Below, piece by piece: positions 25,184-36,099 of a DNA stretch of 64,000 nucleotides; within the stretch, counting starts at the first letter, position 1, and each line of letters starts with the position of its first letter. Below the pieces are notes generated by a model that saw only the letters and a program-made list of their open reading frames with translations, was not told where the DNA came from and did not search any database. The stretch covers positions 10,630,976 to 10,694,975 of the forward strand of contig NW_023998416.1 in NCBI RefSeq assembly GCF_014805625.2, in the 5' to 3' direction. This DNA comes from Glossina fuscipes (taxonomy: Eukaryota > Arthropoda > Insecta > Diptera > Glossinidae). The position numbers and the translations under genes were made by a program.

Positions 25184-26577
25184 TTATTGGCCTTGAAAAC
25201 CAAAATATTCCATTATTTCTTGTATAGGTTTCAAAATCAAATTCCAATAGTTTTTATCCAATTGAGAAACCCGTAGAAACATTTCCGTGCGATCGACATT
25301 CATGTAATGATCATAAGTTGCACTCTCTTCATCTCGCATTTTTTGCGCCCATCCCTCCGGCAATTTCATTAACGGTTCACATATAGCTCTTTGCACTAAA
25401 ACCGGTAGCAAAGCTCGCTGACAGTCCTCGTCAAAATGTTTACGCGTATACGTATCCAAATTTAAATTCAAATTTCTCGCAAATTCAGACAAAGATTTAT
25501 AATAAAAATCCAATAAGATTTTCAAAAGCTCAACTCTTTCTTCTTCATTTGACGATAAGTTATTGTAAAGGAAATATAGAATATCTATAGCAGGTGGGCA
25601 ATACCGGGCCGATGAGAAATCAACTAGTAGACAAGTAATCGGCTCGCTTGTACATTTGTCGTCATATTGAAAAAATATATTTTCACCCCAAACATCGCGA
25701 TGACAGAAGACATTTTGCAGTGAAGACGAGGCATTGATGAATTCATCCAAATTTTCTAATAATTCGCAAAGTTTTTCCTTAATAAAATCTTGAGCGATTT
25801 TATATTGATATTGTGGATGCTTTTGAGCTAAAAATAGAATGCTCTAACGAAAACTATAATCAATATTTTAAAATATCATTGATAGCATTCTAAGTACTAC
25901 TTACCCTTACACCCGTGCGAAACCATTCGTTGGTAACCGTTAGCTCGAATTCACACAATATGTGGCCAAAGTCTTTTTGTATGTCAATCTTATCCCTTAG
26001 TTCCCAGCACATGCTCGCAACATGTAACTGAGCTAAGTCTTGTAAAACTAATTTATAATACTTTTCGTTATATTCATTCGACTTTAAATGCCTGATGCAT
26101 TTATCGGTTTGCATCAGATCTTCCAAAACAACTAAATCATCTCTCGCTAGATAACATTTCGCAAAAAGTTGTTTGCTAGCATAACGTTGCAGATTTGGTA
26201 AAACATTTTTATAAATTCCCGATTCTTTTCGAAGAACTCCTATGCTTTCGCAATGCAGACGCTGTAATTTATTGCAAATCGGGAGACTTTTTATGAAATA
26301 ATTAAAAATTTTCTCTGAATACTCGCTGGCCTGCAAAAGTTGATATTCTATAGAAAAGTTATTTGAATTCATATTCACGCTTACGTACGTTTATTATTAT
26401 TTGCGCTTTAACGATTAATCTAAAATATTCGCCCATAAATCCGCAAAGATCATCTGCTGCTTTTATCTCATAATTTATAATTTTTATCTCTTTTATTAGC
26501 TTCGTATCTAAATCATTGCTAACAATCTGTAAGCACTCAGCTAAGCTTAAAATATCTTGAAGTTTACTTATCGACAT
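25184..26577 (-). CDS. ecdysteroid kinase-like (EcKL/CHK) protein, copy 1
   Basis: Three exons: 26577-26389, 26330-25905 and 25843-25184, with introns of 58 and 61 bp (AAC|GTACGT, AGG|GTAAGT), both phase 0. They encode 424 residues, the usual EcKL length. The start is the ATG at 26577. Family marks: IGVLRKESGIYKNVLP in the N-lobe, a VVLEDL hinge (about residue 130), the catalytic loop CHRDVWGENIFF (Asp about 255, Asn five residues on) and a metal-binding VDFSSARYCPP. The EcKinase family is related to choline/aminoglycoside kinases. Known members phosphorylate ecdysteroids (22-kinase) or are implicated in detoxification. The substrate here is unknown; the kinase fold and catalytic residues are intact. 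It is the first of three same-strand members. Confidence 0.9.
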
Positions 26578-28342
26578 GTTGATATTTACTTTACGATAAA
26601 TTATCCGACTGAATAAATAACTATGTAGTTGACTACTGTAATGATTATAATCAACTAGTCAGTCAACTAATTCAGTTTCATGATAATGGAAATTTTTTTT
26701 GATGCATCGCTCTTCTTAACGAGTAGAACGAGAGCAGAGCGAAAGAGAAAATTAAAAGCCGAGCAAATAAGTGAAACGTGAGACCCCATTCGGTAGAATA
26801 GCATTACAATGTTTTCGGAACTGTATTCCTCTTGCTTGAAGGCACAATAAAAGAATAAGAAGCTTAGTAGCTCAAATAATATGCTGAGCGTGCATTTATA
26901 AGACGATCTTTAAGGCACACAATGTTTGTTCCGGCATTAACGAAAAAGCAAATATGAATTATATGGAAATAAGCGTTTATAACTGTTATACATTCACACC
27001 GACCAACTGTTGGCAGAGGGGTACTTATTTAAAGCTTTTGAAAAGCTTGAAAACACTAACACTAACACCTTCAAAAAGTAGGTGTACAGTGCACTTTATA
27101 ATATTAGGTAAAAGAAAATTGATGCCTTGTCTTTGTTAATAAGTGGCCTAGAGAAACTTTTCTAACATCAATTTTTTCAAGCCATTGCATCGCATATATG
27201 CGAAAGTCCGTCGATAATTGAAAAAACAAAATATGCAATTTCTTAGGTCGACCGTAAGTAATTGCGGCAAAATTATAAAAATATATGCTATAGCTTACCC
27301 TATGTATTCGCAAACTTTTTAGCCTAAATTGCAGGCGTAGTCAAAGTCATTTGTTACTTGACATCCGTCCATTCATCCATGCATCCATTGGCGATACTTC
27401 GGAAGCATTCAACTGAGAAGCGCCAGCCAATTGGTCATACTCACCCGTCTCTAGTTCTTAAGATAAGAACTTGTGTGCATCTGTTAACCAGCGCTTCACT
27501 GCTCACCGAAATGTTCAAACACGACTGGACGACTGCTTTGCCTCAAAAGAACAACAGGTATCCACAAACTGTCAAAGGGGAGCTATAGTATGCTGTCGGG
27601 CCGAGAATGCAAGAGCACCTTGTTATCTTAAAGGCCCCATTCCGGACGGCCACGCACGCACTGCTCAAGAGTATGAGAATTTGTAACTTACCTGTCGCTT
27701 TGACTGTTTCTGAAAACACTATCGTTGTTTGCGCTCTGCTAATACCAATAAACGCTTCTTGTCTTTACGAAAATCCCGTACATATATACCTTGTATTTAC
27801 TTTTTTCATTATTTGAATGAACCGATCAAACGAAGGAATAGTTTTTGTCGACCATTTTAAAAATCAATTTCGTATACAATGAAAATCCAGCACTAAATAA
27901 ACACCGCTCTCGAATCACTGAGATGTCGGAACGCTCAATAATCTTAGGAGATTTTTATTATTGCTTTAACCCGTCTAACGTTTAAGGAAGGTCGGGAATC
28001 GAAAATTGTGAAAATGAATTCCGTTTATAGTGCTGTTTGACGACTAACTATCGCCCATTTACAGTGCTCGCAGTTGTAGCGACAAGCAAGCAATCCAAAG
28101 TGGTGTCGGTAATGCTCTCAGCAAAATGTCGACTTCAAAAAACAAAAGAGAAATCAAATCGTATTACAAAGCCGATTAATGAAAAAATCTCTGATTTACT
28201 TTATTAATTTTCCAATTACAATTACAAGGTTGGGAACTACTGGTTAATATCTAGAAAATGTCATATATAATCTTCACCAATAGGGTTTATGATCGTAGCA
28301 ATAACGTAGAGAAATTTGCATTAAGCTAATATTTCTAATAAC
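26578..28342. other. intergenic, no gene seen
   Basis: This spacer lies between EcKL copies 1 and 2. A somewhat GC-richer segment at 27350-27700 has overlapping short plus-strand frames but no good start, splice context or homology, and may be decayed element sequence. Confidence 0.4.
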
Positions 28343-29769
28343 CTATTCATCCTCAGGGCAGCATTCTGGCATAGCGTAGTCGATAATATCTTCCAATACT
28401 TCCAACATTATACTACGAAATTCTTCATTCTCCGTCATATACGTAAGCATCTTTTGTGAGCGATCAATTGTCTTGTAATTATCATCAACAAATTGAGGAG
28501 GCACTCTTAAAATAGTGCATGCTAACCCGCGTAGGACCAAGCCGAACAACTCGAATTCTTCGTAGGACTCGCAAAATTGATCTTTTGAAATACCTGCTCC
28601 ATCTTCGCATAATTCATTCTTCTCTAAATTACGAACGAATTCATTATAATAGAAGTCTAAATAGAACGTGTCCTTTTTAAGACGCTCTTCTCTGTTCAGA
28701 TTCATAAATAGAACAACTAGAACATCAATAATTGGCGGACAATAACGGGTGGATTTAAAGTCCACAAAAACAGCTGAAGCATCTGCATCATTGAGCGGTA
28801 AGAAAACGTTACCCACCCAAACGCTACGGTGACAGAGCACATTGCGATATTTCAATGACGGATTAACCATATCAGGAACTGATTGCATTTCATTCAATAA
28901 ATCCAAATTGATAAAAGTCAGTTCATTCGCTTTCGTGTACTTTGGATGAATTTTAGCAACTGCGAAGAGTGCATTCACGCCCGTTTTAAACCAGTCCGAT
29001 GCGGGATCCAGTAGTGTTTCTTCCAAGCAATATTCAAACGAATCTCCAATCGGGCTATTGAAGCGCTCATAAGCTATACTTGAGCTATGCATTGCAGCCA
29101 AACCCTTCAGAATCGAAAGAATTTCTGTCTCGGTGAAAGCCAAAAGATTTTTATACATTATATAGCCAACTTCCCTCAGATCTTCAAAGACTAGAATATC
29201 TCTCCGACATAAATAAACTCTTGGACACCATACTCTCTCGGCTAGTTTTAACGATTAAAATAATCGAAACCATTTTTTTATTCATTTATTTCGATTATCA
29301 TTTTAAAATGTGTACTCACAAAATTCCAGCATGAATGGCAGTAGAGAGCAATACAAATTGCTCTCCTTTTTAAACACTGAATACTTTTCGTTATCTCTCT
29401 CACATGTTACCTCTTGTTTAACGAAAAATGTTATCTTTATTATCTCAGCAGTTTCTTGTTCACTATTTTCATCTGAGACTTTTTGAGTGTACTAGAGTAG
29501 GGAGAGAATACATATAAAAGTTAAGTAACGTTAAATGTGTTGAAATGAATCACCTCTTTCTCGTCCAAAAGACATTCAAAAATCAAATAATAATAATGCG
29601 ACGAATTACATTGCAGGCTTCCCCAAAGATTTTCAGTAATTGTCACGGGCTCTAATGTGAATTCTTTGAATCTTAATACACTATTCTTTTCTGTGTTGTA
29701 GTTATTTAAAATCTCTTCACAATAAGCTCGCACCAGCATACCCATATTCTTGTCGATTGCAGGATCCAT
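28343..29769 (-). CDS. ecdysteroid kinase-like protein, copy 2, lacking the catalytic Asp (possible pseudokinase)
   Basis: Exons 29769-29554, 29491-29320 and 29241-28343 (introns phase 0 and phase 1; first donor GAG|GTGATT is weak) give 428 residues. The start is the ATG at 29769, because the frame upstream offers only TTG. EcKL marks: FVKQEV, CPRVYLC, ILVFEDLRE hinge, MHSSSIAYE, and VDFKSTRYCPP. The catalytic loop reads CHRSVWVGNVFL: the Asp of the HxD motif is Ser (codon 28825-28823, about residue 269), and the following Gly-Gly/Gly-Glu is Val-Gly. Loss of this base should abolish or greatly lower phosphotransfer, yet the reading frame is intact, so it may act as a binding protein or regulator. 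Intron positions match copy 3, indicating tandem duplication. Confidence 0.88.
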
Positions 29770-29789
29770 TTTAATCAATCTCAATATAT

Positions 29790-31493
29790 TTCTTTTAAAT
29801 GCACGTGTCCCATATATATATATATATTTTTTTTTTGATATAATAAAAAATAAACTTTTTTGTTCGTTTCAAGAATTTTTCATTTTGATAAATTTAACTT
29901 TATTTGTCATTTATAAATATATTTTGATAATAATATTTATCTCAATCCCTTTTCAAGAAGAAATAATTCTCTTCTATAAATTCCACTCTATCTTACTTAT
30001 GTTAAAGGCTACGTGTTTTCCGATTTGATTTCTTACATTTTCCAGAGGAACCATCATTTAATCATTACGCTGGACAAGAAGTTTTAATAGATTGTTGCAA
30101 GCTTTTAAATTTTTTTATCAAAATTCCCGTTTTAGCGTCAAAATGAAGCTCTTGCGTAAGCAGATTCGAAATTGTGTAAATACTTTGAGTTAGTAAAAGA
30201 AAGTTTCCGGCAAAAAGAATAAGTTTTCACGAAAATCTAAATATAACGATTGCAGACGATATCGAGGATCATTTGATGCAATTCGGCAACTCTGCAGAAA
30301 AGTTTTCTACAAAGCCTTAAATGCTTGCATACGGTGTTCCAATAAAGTCTACATACAGTGCATACAGGAAAAAAGAAAATCGTTAGGTCTTAAAGTAAAG
30401 TAATATTACCAACGGTTTCGGGATGAATCCTTACTGGCTTTATCTACTTCTAGGTCCTGGCATTGAAAATGAGACAAATCGTTCGAAGGACACGCCCACA
30501 ACATTACGTAAACTGAGAATATCTTAGTTTTTCAAATGGAATAAAAAATTGATTTTTTGCTTATTATTTATAAACTGTAGCGGATTCAATAGGCGATGCT
30601 GTAGTACCTGTACAAGAATGAAAGACGTTGTCCACGCCTTCAAATGCAAAAATGTAATTTCTCGTTTCAATACCATTACAACGCGCAGAAACCAGCTTCA
30701 AAAACGCCACAAAGTATATAAATTCTTAGGCAGTTTCAAAAGTGGAATGCATTTTCCGTTTGATCATCTGCCCATCTGTGCGTCTGCGCAACTGTGTAGT
30801 TAACGCCTGCAAATTTGGCAAAGCATTTTGAAGTGACTTTAACTTTTCCAAGGGCGTCCCTACAACATGAAAATTTACTTCTTTTACGTTTTTTGTCTTT
30901 TTGGACAAACAGTGATGGGTATAAAAGATTCCGTCCCAACGTCATGTAATTTCCGTACTTGTTTTGATTAAAGTATGTTTTTTGCTTCTCTTAAGTCAAA
31001 ACAAATCTTGAAGTGTTATTTAATACAAGCTTTTGTTTCCTAAGAAATAATAATTTTGACCCTCAACCCGTCAATGCAGTTTTTAATAAGAGAAACCATA
31101 ATGTTTCCTATTGTATGTAGATTTTATCGAGCTAGTGTATGTGAGTTTCCCTTTAGTTATGAACTGAAGCCGAAGGGTGAAGGGTCACGAACGAAATGAC
31201 TTTGCTGTGCACTTATTGAACCCTTACCGAAGAAAGGGACAGTCCTTAATTTTCAATGATAAGGCCCACTTTTGGTTAGTAAGACCAAAGTTTACGCAAA
31301 CGAACAACGCAAAATTTTTTTTCCCCATTAGAGGCCAAAATTTTTATTTAAGAAATACTGGAAAGCGACAACAGTCAAAACCGATCGCTATTACTTCATG
31401 CTAATCAATAATTTCTTCTATCTTTTAACATTTCTGATTATGAATAAAACGAATAATTGCAATCGTAATCCGATCAGAGAGAGAGGAAAGTAT
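29790..31493. other. intergenic spacer with repeat
   Basis: Between EcKL copies 2 and 3 there is an AT run (29812-29827), a dispersed-repeat copy (about 30430-30975, listed separately) and otherwise unremarkable AT-rich DNA. Short open frames at 30549-30803 and 31177-31404 follow repeat sequence and are not called as genes. Confidence 0.45.
30430..30975 (+). repeat. dispersed repeat, second family (ends ...gggtataaaag...cttgtt)
   Basis: Shares ordered blocks with 52620-53105: 'accagcttcaaaaacgccac' / 'aacaagcttcaaaaatcccg', then 'aaagtatataaattcttagg' / 'aaagcatataaattcttgac', 'tctgtgcgtctgcgcaact', 'gggtataaaagattccgtcc' / 'ggatataaaagatttagtcc', and the terminal 'tacttgtt'. The opening 'gaaaatgagacaaatc' block is also found near 44541. 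No ORF of a transposase is seen, so it is a non-autonomous element. Confidence 0.6.
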
Positions 31494-32863
31494 TTACTTC
31501 TCAATTCTCTCAATAATCCAATCAATAATATCTGCCACACTTTCGAATATTAATGATCGCAATTCCTTATTTCTTTGCATATATTCCAAGAGTTGCTCCG
31601 AACGTTCTACATTCTTATAATGATCATTAACAATAGCGCGGGGAACATTTAAAATACTTAAAGCTAAAAATCGATATACTAAACCTAACAATTGAAATTC
31701 TTTATAAGACTCATGCAACTCTTGCTCGCTAATAGTTAAAAATGTCTTATTTTCGCAATATTCGAAATTCTTAAGTAATTGCCTATAATAGTATCGGAGG
31801 TAAACATATTCTGAGAGGATTCGTTGCTCTCTGCTTAAGTTCATAAATATGATGAAAATAATGTCAATGGCAGGAGGACTGTAACGACAAGTTTGAAAGT
31901 CAACGAATACGGCTGCGTGGTGAGGATTTTGATGATTTAAAAATATATTACCACCCCATAGATCGCGATGACACAAAACATTACGATACTTTAAGGATGT
32001 GTCGGCCATAGAGCAAATCATATACAAATGTGATAATAGTTCGTTTGCAATGAAAGCCTGTCCCTTAACGGTTTTATATTTGGGATGAATTTTCGCTACC
32101 TCTACTAAAGCCTTAAGTCCGGTATTTAGCCAAGGCACCGAAGAGCTTAAAGTAATTTCTTGCAGGCAATTTTTAAACGCATCACCAATACATATGCCGT
32201 TACAGAATTCGTAAACAATACTTGAACTATGCATTATAGCTAAACTTTTTATAATATTAAACATTTCCATATCGCCTAAGTTGAGGTGATCGCGGCAATC
32301 AGCAAGATCAAGTTCACGCAAATCCTCTAGGATAAGTAATTGATCATCGCAGAGATATAATCTCGGTAACCAAATTTCTTCAGCTTAATAAAAAAAAAAC
32401 AAAAAAAAAAAAAAAGAAATATATTAACTTAAATATTTGCTCAAATATTTGAAGACTTGAGCACTTACAATACTTTAGCAAGTAGGGTAAAAGACAGCGA
32501 TACAATTCTTTTTCTTTCTCAAATATTTTGATACGCTCATCTTTTTCATCGACCGCAGGGAGTGACTTAATAAAAAATTTTACGCTTCGCGTCTAAGAAG
32601 TTTAAATATTCCTCTTGTCAATATGACTGTGCAATTAGGAGAATTCGCATTTTCTCGAAACTCACCTTTTCACTTTTCATCTCTTCAAAGCATTGCAACG
32701 TTAAGCTGTGATAATCGCAAAGAAATCCAACTACTTCTGTAACCGGCTCAATAAAAAACTCTTTCACAGTTAACAGAGTTTGATATTCTCGATTATAATT
32801 TCCTATAATTTCATGACAAAAGTTTTTGATAATAAACAAATCCCTTAAAGCTTTTGTAGACAT
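31494..32863 (-). CDS. ecdysteroid kinase-like protein, copy 3
   Basis: Exons 32863-32666, 32592-32469 and 32383-31494 with introns of 73 and 85 bp (phase 0 and phase 1). They encode 403 residues from the ATG at 32863. Marks: VKFFIKSLP, IWLPRLYLC, LLILEDLRE hinge, MHSSSIVYE, catalytic loop CHRDLWGGNIFL (Asp about residue 248) and VDFQTCRYSPP. Both intron positions and phases agree with copy 2, and LKYRNVLCHR is identical between them, so the two are recent tandem duplicates. Copy 1 shares only the first intron. Unlike copy 2, this one keeps all visible catalytic residues. The role in steroid or xenobiotic phosphorylation is inferred from family only. Confidence 0.92.
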
Positions 32864-34791
32864 TTCGTTAGACGCTTATGCACATCGTCTTCGTTTTCGA
32901 TTTTTCCAATTTATTTGGCTGCGATCCAAATTTTCTTCTTTCATTTACTTTCAACCGTCATTCTCATCTGCACGTTCACTTGCATTTTCATTTCAAATGA
33001 TAAGCTTTTTGTTTTTTTTTTTTTGTTTTTTTTCTCCCATTCAAAATGCTTTTTAATTGTTTTCACCACTTTATTGCATATACGAGGCGATACTAAAATT
33101 TTCACGAATAATCGTTTCAATCACTTTTCTGATTCTATATTCTTCTATATATTTCTATTGTTTACTTTTCACTTTATCGCGTCGATTGCTTATTGAATTT
33201 AAACTAACACTAATTATCATCAGATTTGTAAAGTTTCACGCTCGGATTGTTATCGCCGATTTTATAAAACAATAATAACAATAACAAAAAAATTGTTAAA
33301 ATTGATTTAAAGGCAATTATATCGAAAGCACACATTTTTAGCACCGACACCACCACAATGGTGGGAAAAAATTATTTTAGCACATTTTTGTTTATATTCT
33401 ATCAGAGGCAAAGATATTAAAGTTTATTGTTTACGTTTATTATATTAAGTTATTGTAAATAAGGATGATCCATACATATGCCGATAATCAACTTGAATCA
33501 CGAAATCAATTCAATTTGATTGTGTGTGCGTTTGTCCATCGATGGAAATAATTATTATAGACTTCGATTCTCCCTTACAAGAAGATTAAGCTGAAAAATC
33601 GTAGAAATGCGTTAAAGTTAGAAGCAAGAAATACTTTTAAAATTGTAGATCCATATGCTAAGTTTTGATTGTTCATATGTATTAGTAAGGAGTAGAGTGA
33701 ATGTAAGCACTTTGTGTATGGCGCGGTGGCGCCAGGAATGCACTTCGCAGATGGTCTCGCCAATGGGAAAACTCAATTGTAATATTTATCGTTATTGCTG
33801 TTCGTCTCCCTCTACCTAAAAGGCATATTGAACTCGTCCAAGTTCCTAGACTATCAGCTTAAAGATTCTTCTGAATCGCATTCTCTGCTTTGCTTAGCAG
33901 CAATGTCTTGTATCTGATCGTAAAAATTGCTCGCCACTTATCTTATATCTAATTCCATAGATATCTAAGGATTTACGGAAAATTTGATAAAAGGGAACCA
34001 TCGGTCTTTGAGAGAGTCTTTCAAATCATATCTAAGCAAGAAAGCAATAGCCAAGCCTAGGTCTCTCTGCCGCAATTCCAATAGCTTTTTTGCTATACCA
34101 GGAAACATCGTATGCGTTTCTTATCTTGTGCCATGCTTCAAATGTTTAGTTCATTTTCCCTGTGCCATTGGAAGACTTAGAGATAAATATCATTGATCAA
34201 TCAATCACACTACTAGAATACATATCGCACTTATTCATAAAGAGTTTTCTGTGCCAATTTAGCCTTGGGTTTTCAAAGTCTGCTAAAAAAAAATGTCCAG
34301 AAAGCCTAAAGGCAGCGTCTTGACTAACTCTGACAATGAAAGTGATTTCTATGCAAAACTGAACCTTCTAAGTATTGCCCTGGATAGCTTGCAATTTATA
34401 AACAATATCCTGTTAAAATGTTTGTCGCCCATCCATCTATAGCGCAGAAGTGATTAATTGATACGCCCTCCCTCAAGTTTTGTATATATTTTTTGATGCG
34501 TTGAGTATCCAAGATTCGTCCCGAAGTGAATCTTCTTAATTGATCTCTCTGCCTAAATTTAGATCTTATATTAATCATTATAGAGGCAAGCACAAACTTT
34601 TGAAATAGTAATCAAATGTCAAATTAAAACTTGAAAGTCTATCTCTAAATTCTTTATTGCTTAATATCGCAATCTAGATAACTACTTTAGATAGATTTTA
34701 AATATTTTTCATTTCAAAAAGTCATCTTTTATTTAGTTAACATCTGTCAAGCCAGTTGGATCATTGCCTTTACAATACTTACTATATAGCA
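32864..34791. other. intergenic region between divergent EcKL copies 3 and 4
   Basis: About 1.9 kb between two genes transcribed away from each other must hold both promoters. I see no convincing TATA/Inr pair and no gene. Open frames at 32826-33275 are composition effects of T-rich DNA. Confidence 0.4.
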
Positions 34792-36093
34792 ATGGGAGCT
34801 ACTACGCTACAATTGAGTTTTAAAGAAATGCAAGAATTATGCTTTAATTCTCTGCAAGATTGCAGCGCTACTAAAGAGATATTAACAGCTGTTCCAGAAG
34901 ATTTTCATGTTATAAAATATGAATTCAATCTGATTGGCGAGCATCCGGCCGGTTATTTGGGTGTTCATCAGTATCTTTTAGTGGAAATTTCTAATCCTTT
35001 CAAATGTGATACTAACGATGAGACATACAAAGTATTGAGATTTTTTACTAAATCCGCTCCTATGGAAATTCCTTCACGTATGGCTTACATAGAAGAGTTT
35101 GGTGTATTTAAAAAGGAAATATTAGTCTATCGTGAGGTACTGCCGCATTTAGAATCAATTTTCGGTCAAGTGGCTCCGAGATGCTATTACGCCGATAAAA
35201 ATATGTTAATATTCGAAGATTTAAAGCACAAGAATTATCGAATGGATGCTAAACGCGATGGCTTATTAGATTATCAGCATTTGAGTTGCGCTATCAAGTC
35301 TTTAGCCAAAATGCATGCAGCGTCTTTGATCTATGAAATAAGAATGAAGAGTAAGATAAATGCTTTACATCCAGACGCAGTAGTCGAGAATGCTTATCCT
35401 TTGAATATGAAAGCAAATCACGTTCGTTATCAGAATTTTTCGAATGCTGTAAATGTTTTTAAAGAAATTCTAAGAGTTTTACCGAAGTATGAAAAAAATT
35501 TGGAAAATATTTTACATCAGTTACCGGAAAAAATGCAAAAAATTTTCAAATTATCTCAAACTTCTAATAAATATTGCAACGTGTTTAGCCACGGCGATCT
35601 TTGGGCTAATAATGTAATGTTTCAGGATTCGCTAAGTGATAATGAACCCATTGAGTGCCGTTTCGTTGACTTTCAATTGGCACGTTACGCTCCTCCTATG
35701 CTCGATTTGATTACCCTTCTAACGATACCAACTAGTCGTGAGTTTCGAAAAAGACATTTAATGTCCTTGCTCACGGAATACTATCAATACATGTCACACT
35801 TAATGAAAGGGGAAAGTTTGTCATTGAATCAATTTCTAACTCAAGAACAATTTTATGCTTCATTCGAAGAATTTCGTATATGCGGTTTAATCGAAAGTCT
35901 ATTGTTTTCGCATTTGACTATACTTCCAGAAGAGTTGACTCAAAGTTTGACTTCATCGGCGAATGGTTTTAGTGATTTTTTCAATCGCAAACGTGTAGAG
36001 ATATGTTTGAAAGCTTTTCATACCGACGAAGTTTACCATACGAGATTATGTGATATGTTGGAAGATTTAGTAGATAATTTTGTATTAAATTAA
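34792..36093 (+). CDS. ecdysteroid kinase-like protein, copy 4 (intronless)
   Basis: A single uninterrupted frame of 433 residues from the ATG at 34792; the frame extends 12 codons upstream only to a TTG. Marks: VLRFFTKSAP and FGVFKKEILVYREVLP in the N-lobe, MLIFEDL hinge, AKMHAASLIYE, the catalytic loop SHGDLWANNVMF with Asp about residue 269, and VDFQLARYAPP. It is the only plus-strand and only intronless member of the cluster, and it has the more typical HGDLW form where its neighbours have HRD. It may be the product of retroposition or intron loss, or simply an older, separate lineage. A poly(A) signal AATAAA lies at 36259. Substrate unknown. Confidence 0.95.
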   Translation: MGATTLQLSFKEMQELCFNSLQDCSATKEILTAVPEDFHVIKYEFNLIGEHPAGYLGVHQYLLVEISNPFKCDTNDETYKVLRFFTKSAPMEIPSRMAYIEEFGVFKKEILVYREVLPHLESIFGQVAPRCYYADKNMLIFEDLKHKNYRMDAKRDGLLDYQHLSCAIKSLAKMHAASLIYEIRMKSKINALHPDAVVENAYPLNMKANHVRYQNFSNAVNVFKEILRVLPKYEKNLENILHQLPEKMQKIFKLSQTSNKYCNVFSHGDLWANNVMFQDSLSDNEPIECRFVDFQLARYAPPMLDLITLLTIPTSREFRKRHLMSLLTEYYQYMSHLMKGESLSLNQFLTQEQFYASFEEFRICGLIESLLFSHLTILPEELTQSLTSSANGFSDFFNRKRVEICLKAFHTDEVYHTRLCDMLEDLVDNFVLN

Positions 36094-36099
36094 ATTTCA

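Noticed and set aside
34756..34791. Longer start for EcKL copy 4
   Set aside because: The upstream 12 codons begin only with TTG; the first ATG at 34792 is used.
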